From Fictibacillus fluitans (lineage in GTDB: Bacteria; Bacillota; Bacilli; Bacillales; Fictibacillaceae): DNA of 64,000 nt. The notes under the pieces are model-generated. The model was not told the origin of the DNA. It did no database searches and saw only the letters and a list, made by a program, of their open reading frames with translations. Below are positions 45,273 to 55,266 of the stretch, piece by piece (within the stretch, counting starts at the first letter, position 1; every line of letters starts with the position of its first letter). Both the position numbers and the translations under genes were made by a program. The stretch lies in the NCBI RefSeq assembly GCF_030418125.1, contig NZ_JAUHTR010000001.1:744001-808000 (forward strand), written 5' to 3'.

Positions 45273-46584
45273 CTCTTTTAATCACTTTTAATTTCTTGAT
45301 TTGATGCCCATCCATTTCGATTACTTTAAAGGTATATCCTTCATGATTCACCTCTTTATTGAGGTCCACATCAATTCCCTGGCTTAAAAACCAGCCGCCG
45401 ATTGTATCAAGATCAGAATCATCAAGATCCAGATGGAACATTTCATTGACTTCGGAGATGAGAACCTTACCTTCGAGAATAGTCACTTGATCATTTACTT
45501 TTTTGATTCTCGGTTCTTCATCCTCATCAAACTCATCGCGGATTTCACCGACGATTTCTTCGATAATGTCCTCAACCGTTACAATACCTGACGTTCCGCC
45601 GTATTCATCCATTAATACCGCCATATGAACCCGGTCCTTTTGCATTTTAACCAGCAGTTTTTGGATAGGAAACGACTCATGAACAGAGATAATTGGCCTT
45701 ATGTATCGTTCCAGCTCTTCTTCTTCATTGGTTACATGTTCATTAAAGAATTCCTTTATATTCACCAAGCCGATGATATGGTCTTTATCCTCCACGGCAA
45801 CCGGATATCGCGTAAACTTTTCCCCTCTCATGATATTAAGGTTCTCCCAAAAGCTGTTTTCCTTATATAAACAGACAATCTCTGTACGGGGTACCATAAT
45901 TTCCTTGGCCAGTCTGTCATCAAATTCAAAGATTCGATTGACATAACGGTATTCGGATTGATTGATTTCGCCGCCCTCAAAGCTTTCTGATAAGAGGTGG
46001 CGCAGTTCCTCTTCATTGTGGGCCATTTCATGCTCTTCCCCGCGCTTCAGTCCCATCAATCTGGTTAGGACGGCAGCGGAACGGTTTAAAACAAAGATGA
46101 ACGGAAACATGATAACGCTGAAGGCAATCAAAGGCCGGGCTACTGCCAGCGCAATAGCTTCAGACTTTCTGATCGCAAATGACTTTGGAGCCAATTCGCC
46201 GAGTACCACTTCAAAATAGGTAATTACAGTGAAGGCAATGATAAATGAGATGGTATTGATTAGTTGCTGCGGCAGGTCCACATGCTGAAAAACGGGATGA
46301 AGCAGCGTTTCCACTGTAGGTTCTCCCATTCCGCCCAATGCCAGTGATGTTATCGTAATGCCGAGCTGTGTCGAAGAAAGATAACCATCGATATTACCCA
46401 GAATCTTTTTAACCGCTTTTGCATTGCCGTTTCCCTGTTCTGCCAGAAAATCTATTCGGGTTGCACGGACTTTTACAATGGCAAATTCAGTAGCCACGAA
46501 GAATGCCGTTATTAATATTAGGACGATAATAATGATGATATTGAATAATGCCATGTGGTTATCCCTGATCACTTGAGCGATCAA
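45250..46584 (-). CDS. CNNM/CorC-family hemolysin-like membrane protein
   Basis: A 444-residue protein with an N-terminal DUF21 membrane domain (about 1-190, four hydrophobic segments), a CBS pair (about 215-335) and a C-terminal CorC_HlyC domain (about 355-440). Relatives act in Mg2+ efflux or regulation; B. subtilis has several paralogues (YhdP, YrkA, YugS, YqhB), so a one-letter name is not given. The start is TTG 46584, nine bases after AGGAGG. Monocistronic. Confidence 0.9.
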   Translation of the reverse strand: MIAQVIRDNHMALFNIIIIIVLILITAFFVATEFAIVKVRATRIDFLAEQGNGNAKAVKKILGNIDGYLSSTQLGITITSLALGGMGEPTVETLLHPVFQHVDLPQQLINTISFIIAFTVITYFEVVLGELAPKSFAIRKSEAIALAVARPLIAFSVIMFPFIFVLNRSAAVLTRLMGLKRGEEHEMAHNEEELRHLLSESFEGGEINQSEYRYVNRIFEFDDRLAKEIMVPRTEIVCLYKENSFWENLNIMRGEKFTRYPVAVEDKDHIIGLVNIKEFFNEHVTNEEEELERYIRPIISVHESFPIQKLLVKMQKDRVHMAVLMDEYGGTSGIVTVEDIIEEIVGEIRDEFDEDEEPRIKKVNDQVTILEGKVLISEVNEMFHLDLDDSDLDTIGGWFLSQGIDVDLNKEVNHEGYTFKVIEMDGHQIKKLKVIKREKEEAAT

Positions 46585-46665
46585 GGAAGGTCACCTCCTG
46601 CCGAAAAATAAGGTTAAAGATAATAAAGATTACCCTCTCCACCTAGCAGATAAACAAAGACAAAT

Positions 46666-46708
46666 GAGGAGGGAACAGCTATATCGCTGTTCCCCTCCCT
46701 TTTTTTAT
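46666..46708. terminator. Terminator between ykuS and the CNNM gene
   Basis: GGAGGGAACAGC/GCTGTTCCCCTCC stem; T-run on the plus strand, weaker T-content on the minus strand where ykuS is read. Confidence 0.65.
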
Positions 46709-46950
46709 TGCTGAAGCTTGCTTTGTACAGCCTGACAAACATCGTCAGCACTCATACCGTCTGCGTTGATGACCGAACCCTGCACCACTGCATTTTGCAT
46801 ACCCATCACATTTTCATCCTGACCAGTGACCACACAGCAATCACAGCCGTTTGCATCATTTTCCTGGCGAAGCACAACCACATCATATCCTTTAGCTTTT
46901 AAAGCATCGGAAACATTAGTTAAGGATTCCTCCACACCAATTCTTGCCAT
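46705..46950 (-). CDS. ykuS: YkuS, UPF0180 family protein
   Basis: An 81-residue protein equal in length to B. subtilis YkuS and carrying the conserved [20 protein letters not shown] and a Cys cluster CDCCVV around residue 37. Function unknown. ATG 46950 follows GGAGGTGGAAATA; longer frames in the same phase reach into the dapL terminator and are not genes. Downstream of dapL but behind its own ribosome site. Confidence 0.9.
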   Translation of the reverse strand: MARIGVEESLTNVSDALKAKGYDVVVLRQENDANGCDCCVVTGQDENVMGMQNAVVQGSVINADGMSADDVCQAVQSKLQQ

Positions 46951-47013
46951 TATTTCCACCTCCTTAGCATTTTTAATTTTTCCTATGGACTGGCGACTTA
47001 TTCGCGCCCAATG

Positions 47014-47050
47014 AAAAAAGGGCTGCTCGTTTTTGAGCAGCCCTTTGTTT
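47014..47050 (-). terminator. Terminator of the dapH-dapL unit
   Basis: AAAGGGCTGCTCAAAAACGAGCAGCCCTTTTTT on the minus strand, directly after the dapL stop codon. Confidence 0.86.
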
Positions 47051-47057
47051 TTTAATT

Positions 47058-48182
47058 TCAATTTGCTTTCCACTCGATATAGGAAACAAGCGTACGGAGA
47101 GCCACAGGAATGGCTTCTTCTTTCGGCTCGATCATGGAATGGTGGAGACCGAACCCGCTGTCTGCACCAAGCCAAAACATAAAACCTGGAATTTCCTTTA
47201 GAAAATAGCCAAAGTCTTCTCCAGTCATGGCCTCTTTACAGTGATATACTTCTGCTGTTTTTTCCCGTTCAAGAAAAGCAATGAATTCCCTCGTCAGTTC
47301 TTCATGATTGTACACCTGATAATAATTGGCGCCATAATCAATCTCTGCCTGGCAATCAAAAGACGTCTCCAGCCCCTTCACAAGGGATTCAATCCTCCCC
47401 TTGACCTTTTTCATGGAGTCAGAGGAAAGAGTGCGTATGGTCCCTTCCAATCGGGCAGTTTCCGCGATAATATTTTGCTTTGTGCCCCCCGTAATTTTAC
47501 CAACCGTCACAACAGCTGAATCAAGAGGATCAATGTTCCGTGCCACAATGGACTGAAGCTGAGTCACCAGATGGCTGGCCGCCACAACCATGTCATTGGC
47601 AAGATGAGGATAGGCAGCATGTCCGCCCTTTCCTTTAATGTCAACAAAAAGCTCGGATGTGTTGGCGAACAAAAGCCCTTCTTTGACAGCAATTGTGCCA
47701 ACCGGGTGCTCGGGTGCAATGTGCAGCCCTAGGATTATATCCGGTTTTTCCGACTGGAACTCTTCACTTTGAAGCAAAGGAAGTGCTCCGCCCGGCCCTT
47801 CTTCTGCCGGCTGAAACACAAACAATAAATGATCCTTCACGGGATGATAAACGAAATAATCCAGCAGCCCCAATGCGACGGACATATGGAGGTCATGTCC
47901 ACAGGCGTGCATAAATCCTTCGTGGATAGAAGGAAATTCATAGGTTGTTTCTTCCTTGATCGGCAATCCGTCCATATCCGTGCGGTAGGCAATTGTTTTG
48001 GTGGGATCGTTGCCTGTGACTTTAACAATTAGGCCGGTCCTCCATTTTTTCACACTCAGACGCTCTTGCGGCAGCTGGTTTATGAAATCAAGAATAAACT
48101 GCTGCGTTTTGAATTCCATAAAACCAGGTTCAGGAATTTGGTGAAGCTGCCTTCTGATGTCAATGAAACGTTGCGCTTCCAT
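47058..48182 (-). CDS. dapL: DapL, N-acetyldiaminopimelate deacetylase
   Basis: A 374-residue M20-family amidohydrolase that removes the acetyl group from N-acetyl-LL-diaminopimelate in the acetylase branch of lysine and cell-wall DAP synthesis. Metal motifs: [25 protein letters not shown] (catalytic/metal Glu), HIAPEHPVG, and the dimerisation insert in the middle ([14 protein letters not shown]). YkuR homologue. Starts at ATG 48182, 25 bases after dapH, and is cotranscribed with it. Confidence 0.93.
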   Translation of the reverse strand: MEAQRFIDIRRQLHQIPEPGFMEFKTQQFILDFINQLPQERLSVKKWRTGLIVKVTGNDPTKTIAYRTDMDGLPIKEETTYEFPSIHEGFMHACGHDLHMSVALGLLDYFVYHPVKDHLLFVFQPAEEGPGGALPLLQSEEFQSEKPDIILGLHIAPEHPVGTIAVKEGLLFANTSELFVDIKGKGGHAAYPHLANDMVVAASHLVTQLQSIVARNIDPLDSAVVTVGKITGGTKQNIIAETARLEGTIRTLSSDSMKKVKGRIESLVKGLETSFDCQAEIDYGANYYQVYNHEELTREFIAFLEREKTAEVYHCKEAMTGEDFGYFLKEIPGFMFWLGADSGFGLHHSMIEPKEEAIPVALRTLVSYIEWKAN

Positions 48183-48207
48183 TCTATATCATTCCTGTCC
48201 AATCAAC

Positions 48208-48924
48208 TTAGTCGTTCAGTCTACGCAATTCTTGCTTAATTTCTGTTTTGGATTTTGTTTTTTCATCGATTTCTTTAATTACACGTGCAGGAGTTCCGGC
48301 TACAACTGTATGTGGAGGGACGTCTTCAATAACAATGGCACCTGCAGCAACTACAGCTCCTTGTCCTACTGTAACGCCTTCAAGAATGACTGCGTTGGCT
48401 CCAACCACTACATCATCTTCCACAACTACAGGTTTTGCAGATGGGGGTTCAATTACACCAGCCAACACGGAGCCTGCTCCGATATGACAGTTCTTTCCTA
48501 CCGTTGCACGTCCTCCGAGAACCACGTTCATGTCGATCATTGTTCCTTCGCCGATAACTGAACCGATGTTAATGGATGCTCCCATCATAATAACCGCGTT
48601 GTTTCCGATTTCCACCTGGTCACGGATAATCGCACCCGGCTCGATACGGGCATTAATATTTTTCATATCCAGTAAAGGAATAGCTGAATTGCGGCGGTCA
48701 TTCTCCACCACGAAATCTTCAATTTTGCTTTCGTTGCTCTTCAGCACTTCCTGAAGTTCTTTCCACTCACCAAAAAGCACCCCGGTATTCCCATTGATAA
48801 ACGACTGGGTATTTTCACCGAATTGGAGCCCCTCAAGATCCCCTTTGACATATACTTTTACTGGTGTTGATTTAGTACTGTTACTAATAAAAGAAATAAT
48901 TTCATTTGCATCCATCATTTTCAT
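48208..48924 (-). CDS. dapH: DapH, tetrahydrodipicolinate N-acetyltransferase
   Basis: A 238-residue left-handed beta-helix acetyltransferase. It makes N-acetyl-2-amino-6-oxopimelate from acetyl-CoA, the step that commits to the acetyl branch. An N-terminal small domain is followed by hexapeptide repeats (about 90-205; for example [20 protein letters not shown] and [20 protein letters not shown]). Nearly identical in design to B. subtilis YkuQ. Start ATG 48924, after a strong AAAGGAGGAGC. Confidence 0.95.
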   Translation of the reverse strand: MKMMDANEIISFISNSTKSTPVKVYVKGDLEGLQFGENTQSFINGNTGVLFGEWKELQEVLKSNESKIEDFVVENDRRNSAIPLLDMKNINARIEPGAIIRDQVEIGNNAVIMMGASINIGSVIGEGTMIDMNVVLGGRATVGKNCHIGAGSVLAGVIEPPSAKPVVVEDDVVVGANAVILEGVTVGQGAVVAAGAIVIEDVPPHTVVAGTPARVIKEIDEKTKSKTEIKQELRRLND

Positions 48925-49001
48925 GGTGTGTGCTCCTCCTTTAATACGTTCTGTATTGTATTAAACCACTAATTCATCCAACATTCAAACCAAATTGCTG
49001 T

Positions 49002-49862
49002 TTAATCTTCCTTCACTAATTTCACAAAAGCCTCTACCTGTTTCAGTTCAAGTGAAGCACCATGACAGATCATCCACGTATCCCGCTTCATCTGCTCGCC
49101 ATTTTTATTATGCAGGGGAACCTGATGAAAAGCATCTGCTTCACGTAAGGAGATAGAAGGCAGGATGGCATATCCGATTCCGTGAAGGGCCATCTGTTTA
49201 CACGTTTCTATCTGATCAACGATGATGGTTTTTTTCGGCGGGATGGAAAAGTGGTCCTGCCACCACTCCTGAATATCCTGATAATACGTGGAGTGGCTCT
49301 TAAATTGAATGAAAGGCTTCTCTGTTTTCTGCAGTTCTTCAATAGAAGAAATATCCGTATCCACGAGATACAGACTGTCTGAAAACAAGTGGATTTTTTC
49401 CCCCCGCCATTCCGGATTTCCTCTGACGATCCCGATATGAATCTGGTCTTCATACAGATGCTTGATGATTTCGCTGCTCCAGCCCGTAATGAGCGAGATA
49501 TTGACCTGCGGATACAGGCTTACATATTTTTTAAGTGTGTTCGGAAGCCAGTACTGCCCTATGATGGACGCCACGGCAAGCCGGAGTGTGCCAAACACTT
49601 CTTTTGAAAGAGATTGAAGTTCCTCCCGAACACGATCTTCCTCTTTTAGCGTCTCATTGACATGGGCAATAATTTTTTCTCCTGCTGCAGTGATTGCCAG
49701 CCCTTTTTGAGAGCGGAGAAAAATTTTACTGCCCCAGCTGTTTTCAATGCTCTGCAGGCGCTGGCTGAGTGCAGGCTGGGACACATACAGACGCTCGGAT
49801 GCTTTTCTCATATTTAATTCCTGAGCGAGCACTTGAAGGATTTTAAATTCGGATAGCTGCAT
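49002..49862 (-). CDS. ccpC: CcpC, LysR-family regulator
   Basis: A 286-residue LysR-type regulator with an N-terminal winged HTH (residues 1-60, MRKASERLYVSQPALSQRLQ) and a periplasmic-binding-like effector domain. It closely resembles B. subtilis CcpC, which represses citrate synthase and aconitase genes and responds to citrate; SIIGQYWLPNTLKKYV and DQIETCKQMALHGIGYAILP are conserved. ATG 49862 is used, after AAGGGGGAGCAGC. Position downstream of dapH in reverse matches the B. subtilis yku region. Confidence 0.92.
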   Translation of the reverse strand: MQLSEFKILQVLAQELNMRKASERLYVSQPALSQRLQSIENSWGSKIFLRSQKGLAITAAGEKIIAHVNETLKEEDRVREELQSLSKEVFGTLRLAVASIIGQYWLPNTLKKYVSLYPQVNISLITGWSSEIIKHLYEDQIHIGIVRGNPEWRGEKIHLFSDSLYLVDTDISSIEELQKTEKPFIQFKSHSTYYQDIQEWWQDHFSIPPKKTIIVDQIETCKQMALHGIGYAILPSISLREADAFHQVPLHNKNGEQMKRDTWMICHGASLELKQVEAFVKLVKED

Positions 49863-49989
49863 GCTGCTCCCCCTTTTGGTAATCATAAGCAAAACTTATC
49901 AGTCTAACCTATTATATTCTATTTTTCATCTTTGCACGAAATATTTAAGATAAAAGTAGAGGTGCATCTAGCGGAAAGGGATGATAACC

Positions 49990-50361
49990 ATGAAAGTAAA
50001 TGTAAAGGGAGTCCACCATGTACAGCTTTGCATACCCCCGGGAGCCGAAGACAAAGCAAGATCCTTCTTTTCGATTATTCTTGGATTTCAGGAGATTGAG
50101 AAACCAGACAATTTAAAGCCAAACGGCGGATTATGGTATCAAGCGGGAAAGCAGGAACTGCATCTTGGGATCGAGAACATTCCCCTCCAAAAAGGAAAAA
50201 GCCACCCCGCATTTGAAGTGGCCCAGCTTGATTCTGTAAAAAAACATCTTCTTTCCCAAGGAATAACTGTAAAAGACGAAACCGAAATTCCAGGTTTATC
50301 AAGATTTTCTTTTCGGGATCCTTTCGGAAACCGCATTGAATTTCTTGAGAGAACGACCTAA
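49990..50361 (+). CDS. Glyoxalase-fold (VOC) protein
   Basis: A 123-residue vicinal-oxygen-chelate fold protein: VKGVHHVQLCIPPG at the start and DPFGNRIEFLER at the end are the paired beta-alpha-beta modules, with His and Glu in metal-ligand positions. Substrate unknown; members include glyoxalases, dioxygenases and resistance proteins. ATG 49990 is preferred because AAAGGG ends nine bases upstream. Convergent with the MFS gene, only nine bases apart. Confidence 0.82.
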   Translation: MKVNVKGVHHVQLCIPPGAEDKARSFFSIILGFQEIEKPDNLKPNGGLWYQAGKQELHLGIENIPLQKGKSHPAFEVAQLDSVKKHLLSQGITVKDETEIPGLSRFSFRDPFGNRIEFLERTT

Positions 50362-50370
50362 CCAAGGAGA

Positions 50371-51906
50371 TTACCGGCTTTTTGATTTTGAAATTTCAGG
50401 CTTGGGAAGCAAGATCGAAAACAGCAAGCTTAAAAACGAAAGGATTAGAACACCTTTATATACATCTGCCAGTGAAAACGAAAGGCCATTCTGCAGAAGC
50501 TCCAGCACAGAGCTGCTCAATCGGCTCCGTTTTTCTTCATCGAGCAAAATGTTGGCCGCATCGAGTGAAACCTTCTCATTTTCATTGCCCTGACGGTTAA
50601 AATACGTGTTTAGTCTTGTGTTCAAAATGCCTCCGAGAACCGCGGCTCCGAGGGCGCTCCCGACGATTCTCATAAACATATTGGAGGCCGTGGCAATTCC
50701 TCTTGTTTTCCAATCCACTGTATTTTGAATAGCCACAATATAAGTAGTATTCGTCAGCCCCATGCCGCAGCCAATAAGAAAGGAACCTGTCCCCGCCCAA
50801 ACGGGGCCTTTCGAAGGGTCCATGAAGATGAACACCAGCGAACCAAGGAGCAAGGCAAAGCCGCCGGCAACCGCTACTGGCCTGAAACCTATTTTCAAAA
50901 GCAGTTTTCCGGCAATCGTTGAACAAATGGGCCAACCGACCGACATAGCTGTAAGGGTAAAACCAGCCACAACTGGCGGCTGTTCCATTACTCCCTGAAT
51001 ATAGGTGGGAAGGAAACTGGAAAGCCCGATCAATATGGCGCCGTTTGTTAACGAAGCGGCATTTGAAAGCGAGATCAGTCGGTTGTTCCATAACGAGATG
51101 GGCATCAAAGGTTCCGGAAACCTTGATTCATGCCTGAAGAAACCGAATAGGATAAGTACCGAACCCACCCCTAGAACATAGGATTCCCATGAATTCCACG
51201 GCCACGCGGTACCCCCTTGTATAAGAAGAACCATCAGCGCACTTACCCCAAACAAAACAAGGAACGAACCGAGGTAATCAATATGTACTTTTTTCCGCTC
51301 CACGTTCTCATGAAGGAACTTCCAAACACCTGCCATTGCTAGAATACCAAGCGGAACATTAATCCAGAACACCAGAGACCAATGGGAGTATGTAACAAAA
51401 AAACCTCCGAGCAACGGACCAACGATCGCTGAAATTCCCCAGACGCTTGCAAGGTAGCCCTGTATTTTCGCCCGCTCTTCAATTGTGTACATGTCCCCTA
51501 CTATTGTGGTAGCAATCGGCTGTACAGCCCCCGCCCCAAGACCCTGAATCAAGCGGTAGATAATCAGCTGCTTCATGGATCCCGCGAGACCGCACATAAC
51601 GGATCCTATTAAAAAAATGATAATGCCAATCGTAAAAACCGGCTTACGGCCGTATAAATCGGATAACTTTCCATAAATAAGAATAGTAACAGCCTGCATG
51701 AGCAAATAAGCGGAAAACACCCAGCTGTATAAAGCAAATCCGCCCAAATCCCCCACAATACCCGGCATGGCTGTAGAAACAATCGTTCCTTCAATAGCTG
51801 CCATAAACATGGCAATGATTACCGAAGCGAGAACATAGGGCCGCTTTGTCCGCTGTTCTTCCCTCTCTGCCTCCGCCTGTTCTTTCCTTTGGAAACTCTT
51901 ATTCAT
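50371..51906 (-). CDS. DHA2-family (14-helix) MFS multidrug exporter
   Basis: A 511-residue drug:H+ antiporter of the EmrB/QacA type with about 14 membrane segments. It contains IEGTIVSTAMPGIVGDLGG (motif D1 region), YGKLSDLYGRKPVFTIG (motif A), RLIQGLGAGAVQPIATT and GPLLGGFFV (motif C). The substrate is not predictable. ATG 51906 overlaps the stop of the preceding CDF gene (ATGAATAA), so the two are translationally coupled; a frame extending further upstream lies in that gene. Confidence 0.88.
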   Translation of the reverse strand: MNKSFQRKEQAEAEREEQRTKRPYVLASVIIAMFMAAIEGTIVSTAMPGIVGDLGGFALYSWVFSAYLLMQAVTILIYGKLSDLYGRKPVFTIGIIIFLIGSVMCGLAGSMKQLIIYRLIQGLGAGAVQPIATTIVGDMYTIEERAKIQGYLASVWGISAIVGPLLGGFFVTYSHWSLVFWINVPLGILAMAGVWKFLHENVERKKVHIDYLGSFLVLFGVSALMVLLIQGGTAWPWNSWESYVLGVGSVLILFGFFRHESRFPEPLMPISLWNNRLISLSNAASLTNGAILIGLSSFLPTYIQGVMEQPPVVAGFTLTAMSVGWPICSTIAGKLLLKIGFRPVAVAGGFALLLGSLVFIFMDPSKGPVWAGTGSFLIGCGMGLTNTTYIVAIQNTVDWKTRGIATASNMFMRIVGSALGAAVLGGILNTRLNTYFNRQGNENEKVSLDAANILLDEEKRSRLSSSVLELLQNGLSFSLADVYKGVLILSFLSLLFSILLPKPEISKSKSR

Positions 51907-52792
51907 TTGTCTCAACCTCTTTTCGTATCTCATGCGGCTCCACATGAACAGAAATACTTTCTACTTTATATTTATTCTTCAGTTCGTTTTCAAGCTGTTC
52001 CGTAATCGCATGGCTTTCTATTACGTTTAAATCAGGATGAACATGAATGGTCACATCAAGAATAACAGAATTCCCATGCTTTCTGGCTTTTAAATCCCTG
52101 ACTTGTTTTACCCCTTTCACATTCAGGATCTGCTTTTCCATCTTCTTTCCCTCTTCATAATCAAATCCATCCGAGAGGTTATGGGAAGTTTCGTAAAAGA
52201 TATCCCATCCGGTTTTGATGATCATGATGGCAACCAGGACTGCGGCCAGCGGATCCAGCCATATCACACCGAACTGCGCTCCAAAGATACCCACAGCAGC
52301 ACCTATGCTCACAAACGCATCCGAGCGATTATCAAGAGCGGCCGCTTTTAAACCCTGACTGTCCGTTTGGCGGGCAAGCTTTATATTGTACTTATAGACT
52401 GCCAGCATAATCAAGGCAGAGAAGATAGCTGTAACACCTGCAATCATGGATGGCGACTCAATTTCAAACGCCACGATGCTCTTGATGGCGGAAATCAGCA
52501 CCTCAAGTCCAATTACTACCATTATAAAAGAAGCAATCATGGATGCAATGGTTTCCGCCCTGAGATGGCCATATGGATGGTCGCGGTCCGCAGGTTTTTT
52601 CGAGATTTTCAATCCGATCAGAACAGCCAAAGAGGCCAAAATATCTGTTGAGTTATTTAAGCCGTCTGCTACAAGGGCTTCAGAAGAATAAACCCATCCT
52701 ACTCCCAGTTTTAGAAAGGACAACATAATATAAGCTGCCAAACTAAGGTAAACGCCTCTCTCCACTTTTGCCTGCGCTTTCTGCTCTGTCAT
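51899..52792 (-). CDS. Cation diffusion facilitator (CDF) transporter
   Basis: A 297-residue CDF efflux protein with six membrane segments and a cytoplasmic metal-binding domain (about 210-290). The transport site appears as DGLNNSTDI in segment 2 and DNRSDAF in segment 5, and the signature HPYGHLRAE is present. The N-rather-than-H residue in DGLNNSTD is typical of Mn2+-type CDFs such as B. subtilis MneP/MneS, so Mn2+ export is the best guess. Coupled to the downstream MFS gene. Confidence 0.88.
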   Translation of the reverse strand: MTEQKAQAKVERGVYLSLAAYIMLSFLKLGVGWVYSSEALVADGLNNSTDILASLAVLIGLKISKKPADRDHPYGHLRAETIASMIASFIMVVIGLEVLISAIKSIVAFEIESPSMIAGVTAIFSALIMLAVYKYNIKLARQTDSQGLKAAALDNRSDAFVSIGAAVGIFGAQFGVIWLDPLAAVLVAIMIIKTGWDIFYETSHNLSDGFDYEEGKKMEKQILNVKGVKQVRDLKARKHGNSVILDVTIHVHPDLNVIESHAITEQLENELKNKYKVESISVHVEPHEIRKEVETNE

Positions 52793-52874
52793 GTCTTACG
52801 CTCCCTTAACCCGTTCTCTTGCATTTAAAGTTAGGATGTCTAAACTTGCCGGAATGCATCCCTGATCCGGAGCA

Positions 52875-53618
52875 TTAGTGATGATAGATCATCTTTCGGG
52901 TCATCCCCCCATCGATGACAAGATTTTCACCATTGATGAAATTATTCTCAGGATCCGTTAAATACAGGCAGGCTCTTGATACGTCAGAAACGGTTCCGAC
53001 TCTCTTTGACCAGTGCTGCTCATGATCAACATTGCGCAGGCCTTCGTAGTCCTTGGTTTCAATCCAGCCCGGACTAATGGAATTTACGGCAATTCCCTCT
53101 TCACTTAAGGAAGCGGCAAGCGCATGGGTTAAAGCGACAATGCCTCCTTTTGTGGCAGCATATGCTTCACTGTCTGGTTCTGACATGGAAGCACGAGTCG
53201 ATGCAATATTTACAATCGATCCTCCTCCGTTTTCTTTCATTTGCTTTGCAGCCTCTCTTGAACATAAGAAAACGCTGCGGAGATTCGTTTGTATGACGTC
53301 ATCCCATTCTTCAACGCTCAGTTCGAGGGGCGATTTCCAGATGCCTTTCCCGGCATTGTTAATCAAAATATCAACGGGTCCAAAAAGGGATTGTGTCCTC
53401 TCCAATAATGAAACGATATCCTCAGGTTTGCGGACATCAGTTGCGATAAATTCGGCCTTTCCCTTTGCTGAAGTGATCTCTTTCAGTGTTTCGGCCGCTT
53501 CCGCCTCCTTCACATCTGCGATAACAACGCGGGCACCGGCATTTGCGTAATCAATTGCAATTTGCCTTCCAATTCCTTGTCCTGCACCTGTAACAATAAC
53601 AACCTTGTTTTCAAACAT
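52875..53618 (-). CDS. Short-chain dehydrogenase/reductase
   Basis: A 247-residue classical SDR: NAD(P)-binding TGAGQGIGR, an acidic residue after strand 2 (IADVKEAE, favouring NAD), NNAGKG, catalytic Ser in SIVNIAS and YAATKGG with the Tyr and Lys. Substrate unknown. Start ATG 53618 follows AAAGGAGATGGTCTACAT. Downstream of the oxidoreductase at 53739, separated by a terminator. Confidence 0.88.
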   Translation of the reverse strand: MFENKVVIVTGAGQGIGRQIAIDYANAGARVVIADVKEAEAAETLKEITSAKGKAEFIATDVRKPEDIVSLLERTQSLFGPVDILINNAGKGIWKSPLELSVEEWDDVIQTNLRSVFLCSREAAKQMKENGGGSIVNIASTRASMSEPDSEAYAATKGGIVALTHALAASLSEEGIAVNSISPGWIETKDYEGLRNVDHEQHWSKRVGTVSDVSRACLYLTDPENNFINGENLVIDGGMTRKMIYHH

Positions 53619-53696
53619 ATGTAGACCATCTCCTTTTTTCCATTGATTAGATTTTAAAATATTCCCTTAAGTTCTATAACAATAACAAGGATGATT

Positions 53697-53729
53697 CAAA
53701 AAAACAGCAGGTAAGTATGCTGCTGTTTT
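53697..53729 (-). terminator. Terminator of the oxidoreductase gene
   Basis: AAAACAGCAGCATACTTACCTGCTGTTTTTTT on the minus strand, 9 bp stem plus T-run. Confidence 0.8.
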
Positions 53730-53738
53730 GATGACCAA

Positions 53739-54770
53739 TTATTTATTATGGCTAACCACCACTTTTCCAATCGTTTTGCCTGATTCCAGCCTGGAATGCG
53801 CCTTTCTTAAGGTTTCTGCATTAAACGGCGCTAAGGTCTCCGTTAATGTAGAGGTGAGGATCCTATCATCAAACATTTTCCCCATTTCTGTCAGAATCTC
53901 ATGCTGTTTGATCATATCATCCGTTTCAAAAAGAGAACGGGTAAACATAAATTCCATAACAAACGTAATACTTTTTTGCTGCAATAAACTGATATCCAAA
54001 GGGGTTGACGTTTCAACGATGGAACAAATTTTACCCTGGGGAGCAATGGCTTCCATCATTTTTTCCCAGTGCTCATCCGTGCTGTTCAAACAGAAAATAT
54101 AATCCGCTTCAGTTAGACCTTTCTGCTTAAGCTGCGGCAAAAAGTCCTCATAGTGGCTGATCGTATAGTCAGCACCATGTTCTTTCGCCCATTCCTTTGT
54201 TTCCGGCCGTGATGCTGTGCCAATCACCGTTAATCCCGCCCATTTTGCAAGCTGAAGGGCAATCGATCCGACTCCTCCTGCAGCACCAATGATTAGAATT
54301 GATTTCCCTTTATTTTCATCAGGCGCCAGAGAAACTCCTAATCGGTCAAATAACCCTTCCCAGGCTGTAAGACTTGTGAGAGGCATGGCTGCCGCTTCCT
54401 CGTGGCTGAGTGTTTTCGGTTTATGGGCGACAATCCGTTCATCTACGAGATGATAGTCACTGTTTCCTCCCGGCCTTGCAATGGTACCGGCATAATAGAC
54501 TTCGTCACCCTCTTTAAACATCGTTACTTCAGATCCTGATCCGGCTACAATTCCTGAAACATCCCAGCCGAGAATTTTGGGTTCCTTTTCCATGCCCTCT
54601 TTTGGACCCCTCACTTTTGTATCAACAGGGTTTACAGAAATCGCTTTTACATTTACGAGAAGGTCCTTTTCCCCTGGTACAGGCTTTTCAATTTCAACAT
54701 CTACCAGACTCTCTGGATCACTGATCGGCAGGTATTTATACAACCCTACTGCTTTCATTTTTCCGCTCAT
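53739..54770 (-). CDS. Zinc-independent alcohol dehydrogenase / quinone-oxidoreductase-like protein
   Basis: A 343-residue medium-chain dehydrogenase of the QOR (zinc-binding alcohol dehydrogenase-like) group. N-terminal GroES-like domain with GWDVSGIVAGSGSEV, then a Rossmann NADPH site (IIGAAGGVGSIALQLAKWAG). The Cys/His zinc ligands of true alcohol dehydrogenases are not evident. Reduces quinones or enones in related proteins. ATG 54770 follows AAAGGATGG at a suitable distance; an ATG at 54776 is too close. Confidence 0.86.
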   Translation of the reverse strand: MSGKMKAVGLYKYLPISDPESLVDVEIEKPVPGEKDLLVNVKAISVNPVDTKVRGPKEGMEKEPKILGWDVSGIVAGSGSEVTMFKEGDEVYYAGTIARPGGNSDYHLVDERIVAHKPKTLSHEEAAAMPLTSLTAWEGLFDRLGVSLAPDENKGKSILIIGAAGGVGSIALQLAKWAGLTVIGTASRPETKEWAKEHGADYTISHYEDFLPQLKQKGLTEADYIFCLNSTDEHWEKMMEAIAPQGKICSIVETSTPLDISLLQQKSITFVMEFMFTRSLFETDDMIKQHEILTEMGKMFDDRILTSTLTETLAPFNAETLRKAHSRLESGKTIGKVVVSHNK

Positions 54771-54920
54771 TAACATCCATCCTTTCTATTATTGTTACGT
54801 TACCCGAACAGGCCAGGGAAAAACATAAATCCCAAATTCGCAGCCCGTCCAAACCAACTTTGGACGAGACGCATAAGCTATGTTATGTACAAGTTTTAAA
54901 AAAATAAAGGTGGTTGGCAA

Positions 54921-55166
54921 ATGAAGTTCCCCTCTAAACATTCTCAGGTTTGCTTGAAATTCAAGCGTCTAAAACCTGGAAATGTGGTGCGTATTCATTT
55001 ACATGGTACATCCGTTCAAGTAACCTTCAGACAATATGATTCCGCTACAGGTATTGTAATTGCAGCAATTTCTGACGGCAGTCTTGTAAAATTCAAATGC
55101 TGTGACGTGAATAAGGTGGAAAAGAACCCTACTCAAAACTGGTTGCTTGAGGGCCGAGCCGAATAA
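54921..55166 (+). CDS. Small beta-rich protein of unknown function
   Basis: An 81-residue protein; residues 15-65 alternate as in a small SH3- or Sm-like barrel (RLKPGNVVRIHLHGTSVQV, GIVIAAISDGSLVKFKCCDV). No family is recognised. A good AAAGGTGG site lies before ATG 54921, and a clear terminator follows, both supporting a real gene. Nucleic-acid binding would be compatible with the fold and basic N-terminus, but this is a guess. Confidence 0.65.
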   Translation: MKFPSKHSQVCLKFKRLKPGNVVRIHLHGTSVQVTFRQYDSATGIVIAAISDGSLVKFKCCDVNKVEKNPTQNWLLEGRAE

Positions 55167-55205
55167 TACATTATTATTCGTTATCCATTACAGGAATTTA
55201 ATATT

Positions 55206-55238
55206 AAAAAAGGACGCCGATGTGGTGTCCTTTTTTTG
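55206..55238 (+). terminator. Terminator of the small beta-rich protein gene
   Basis: AAAAAAGGACGCC/GGTGTCCTTTTTTT with a five-base loop and a T-run. Confidence 0.78.
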
Positions 55239-55266
55239 TTAGTTCTACAAGATCATTTTATTCCCG

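Noticed and set aside
46951-47175. N-terminal extension of ykuS to 156 residues.
   Set aside because: The extension crosses the dapL terminator and part of dapL; the family length is 81 residues and GGAGGTGG sits before ATG 46950.
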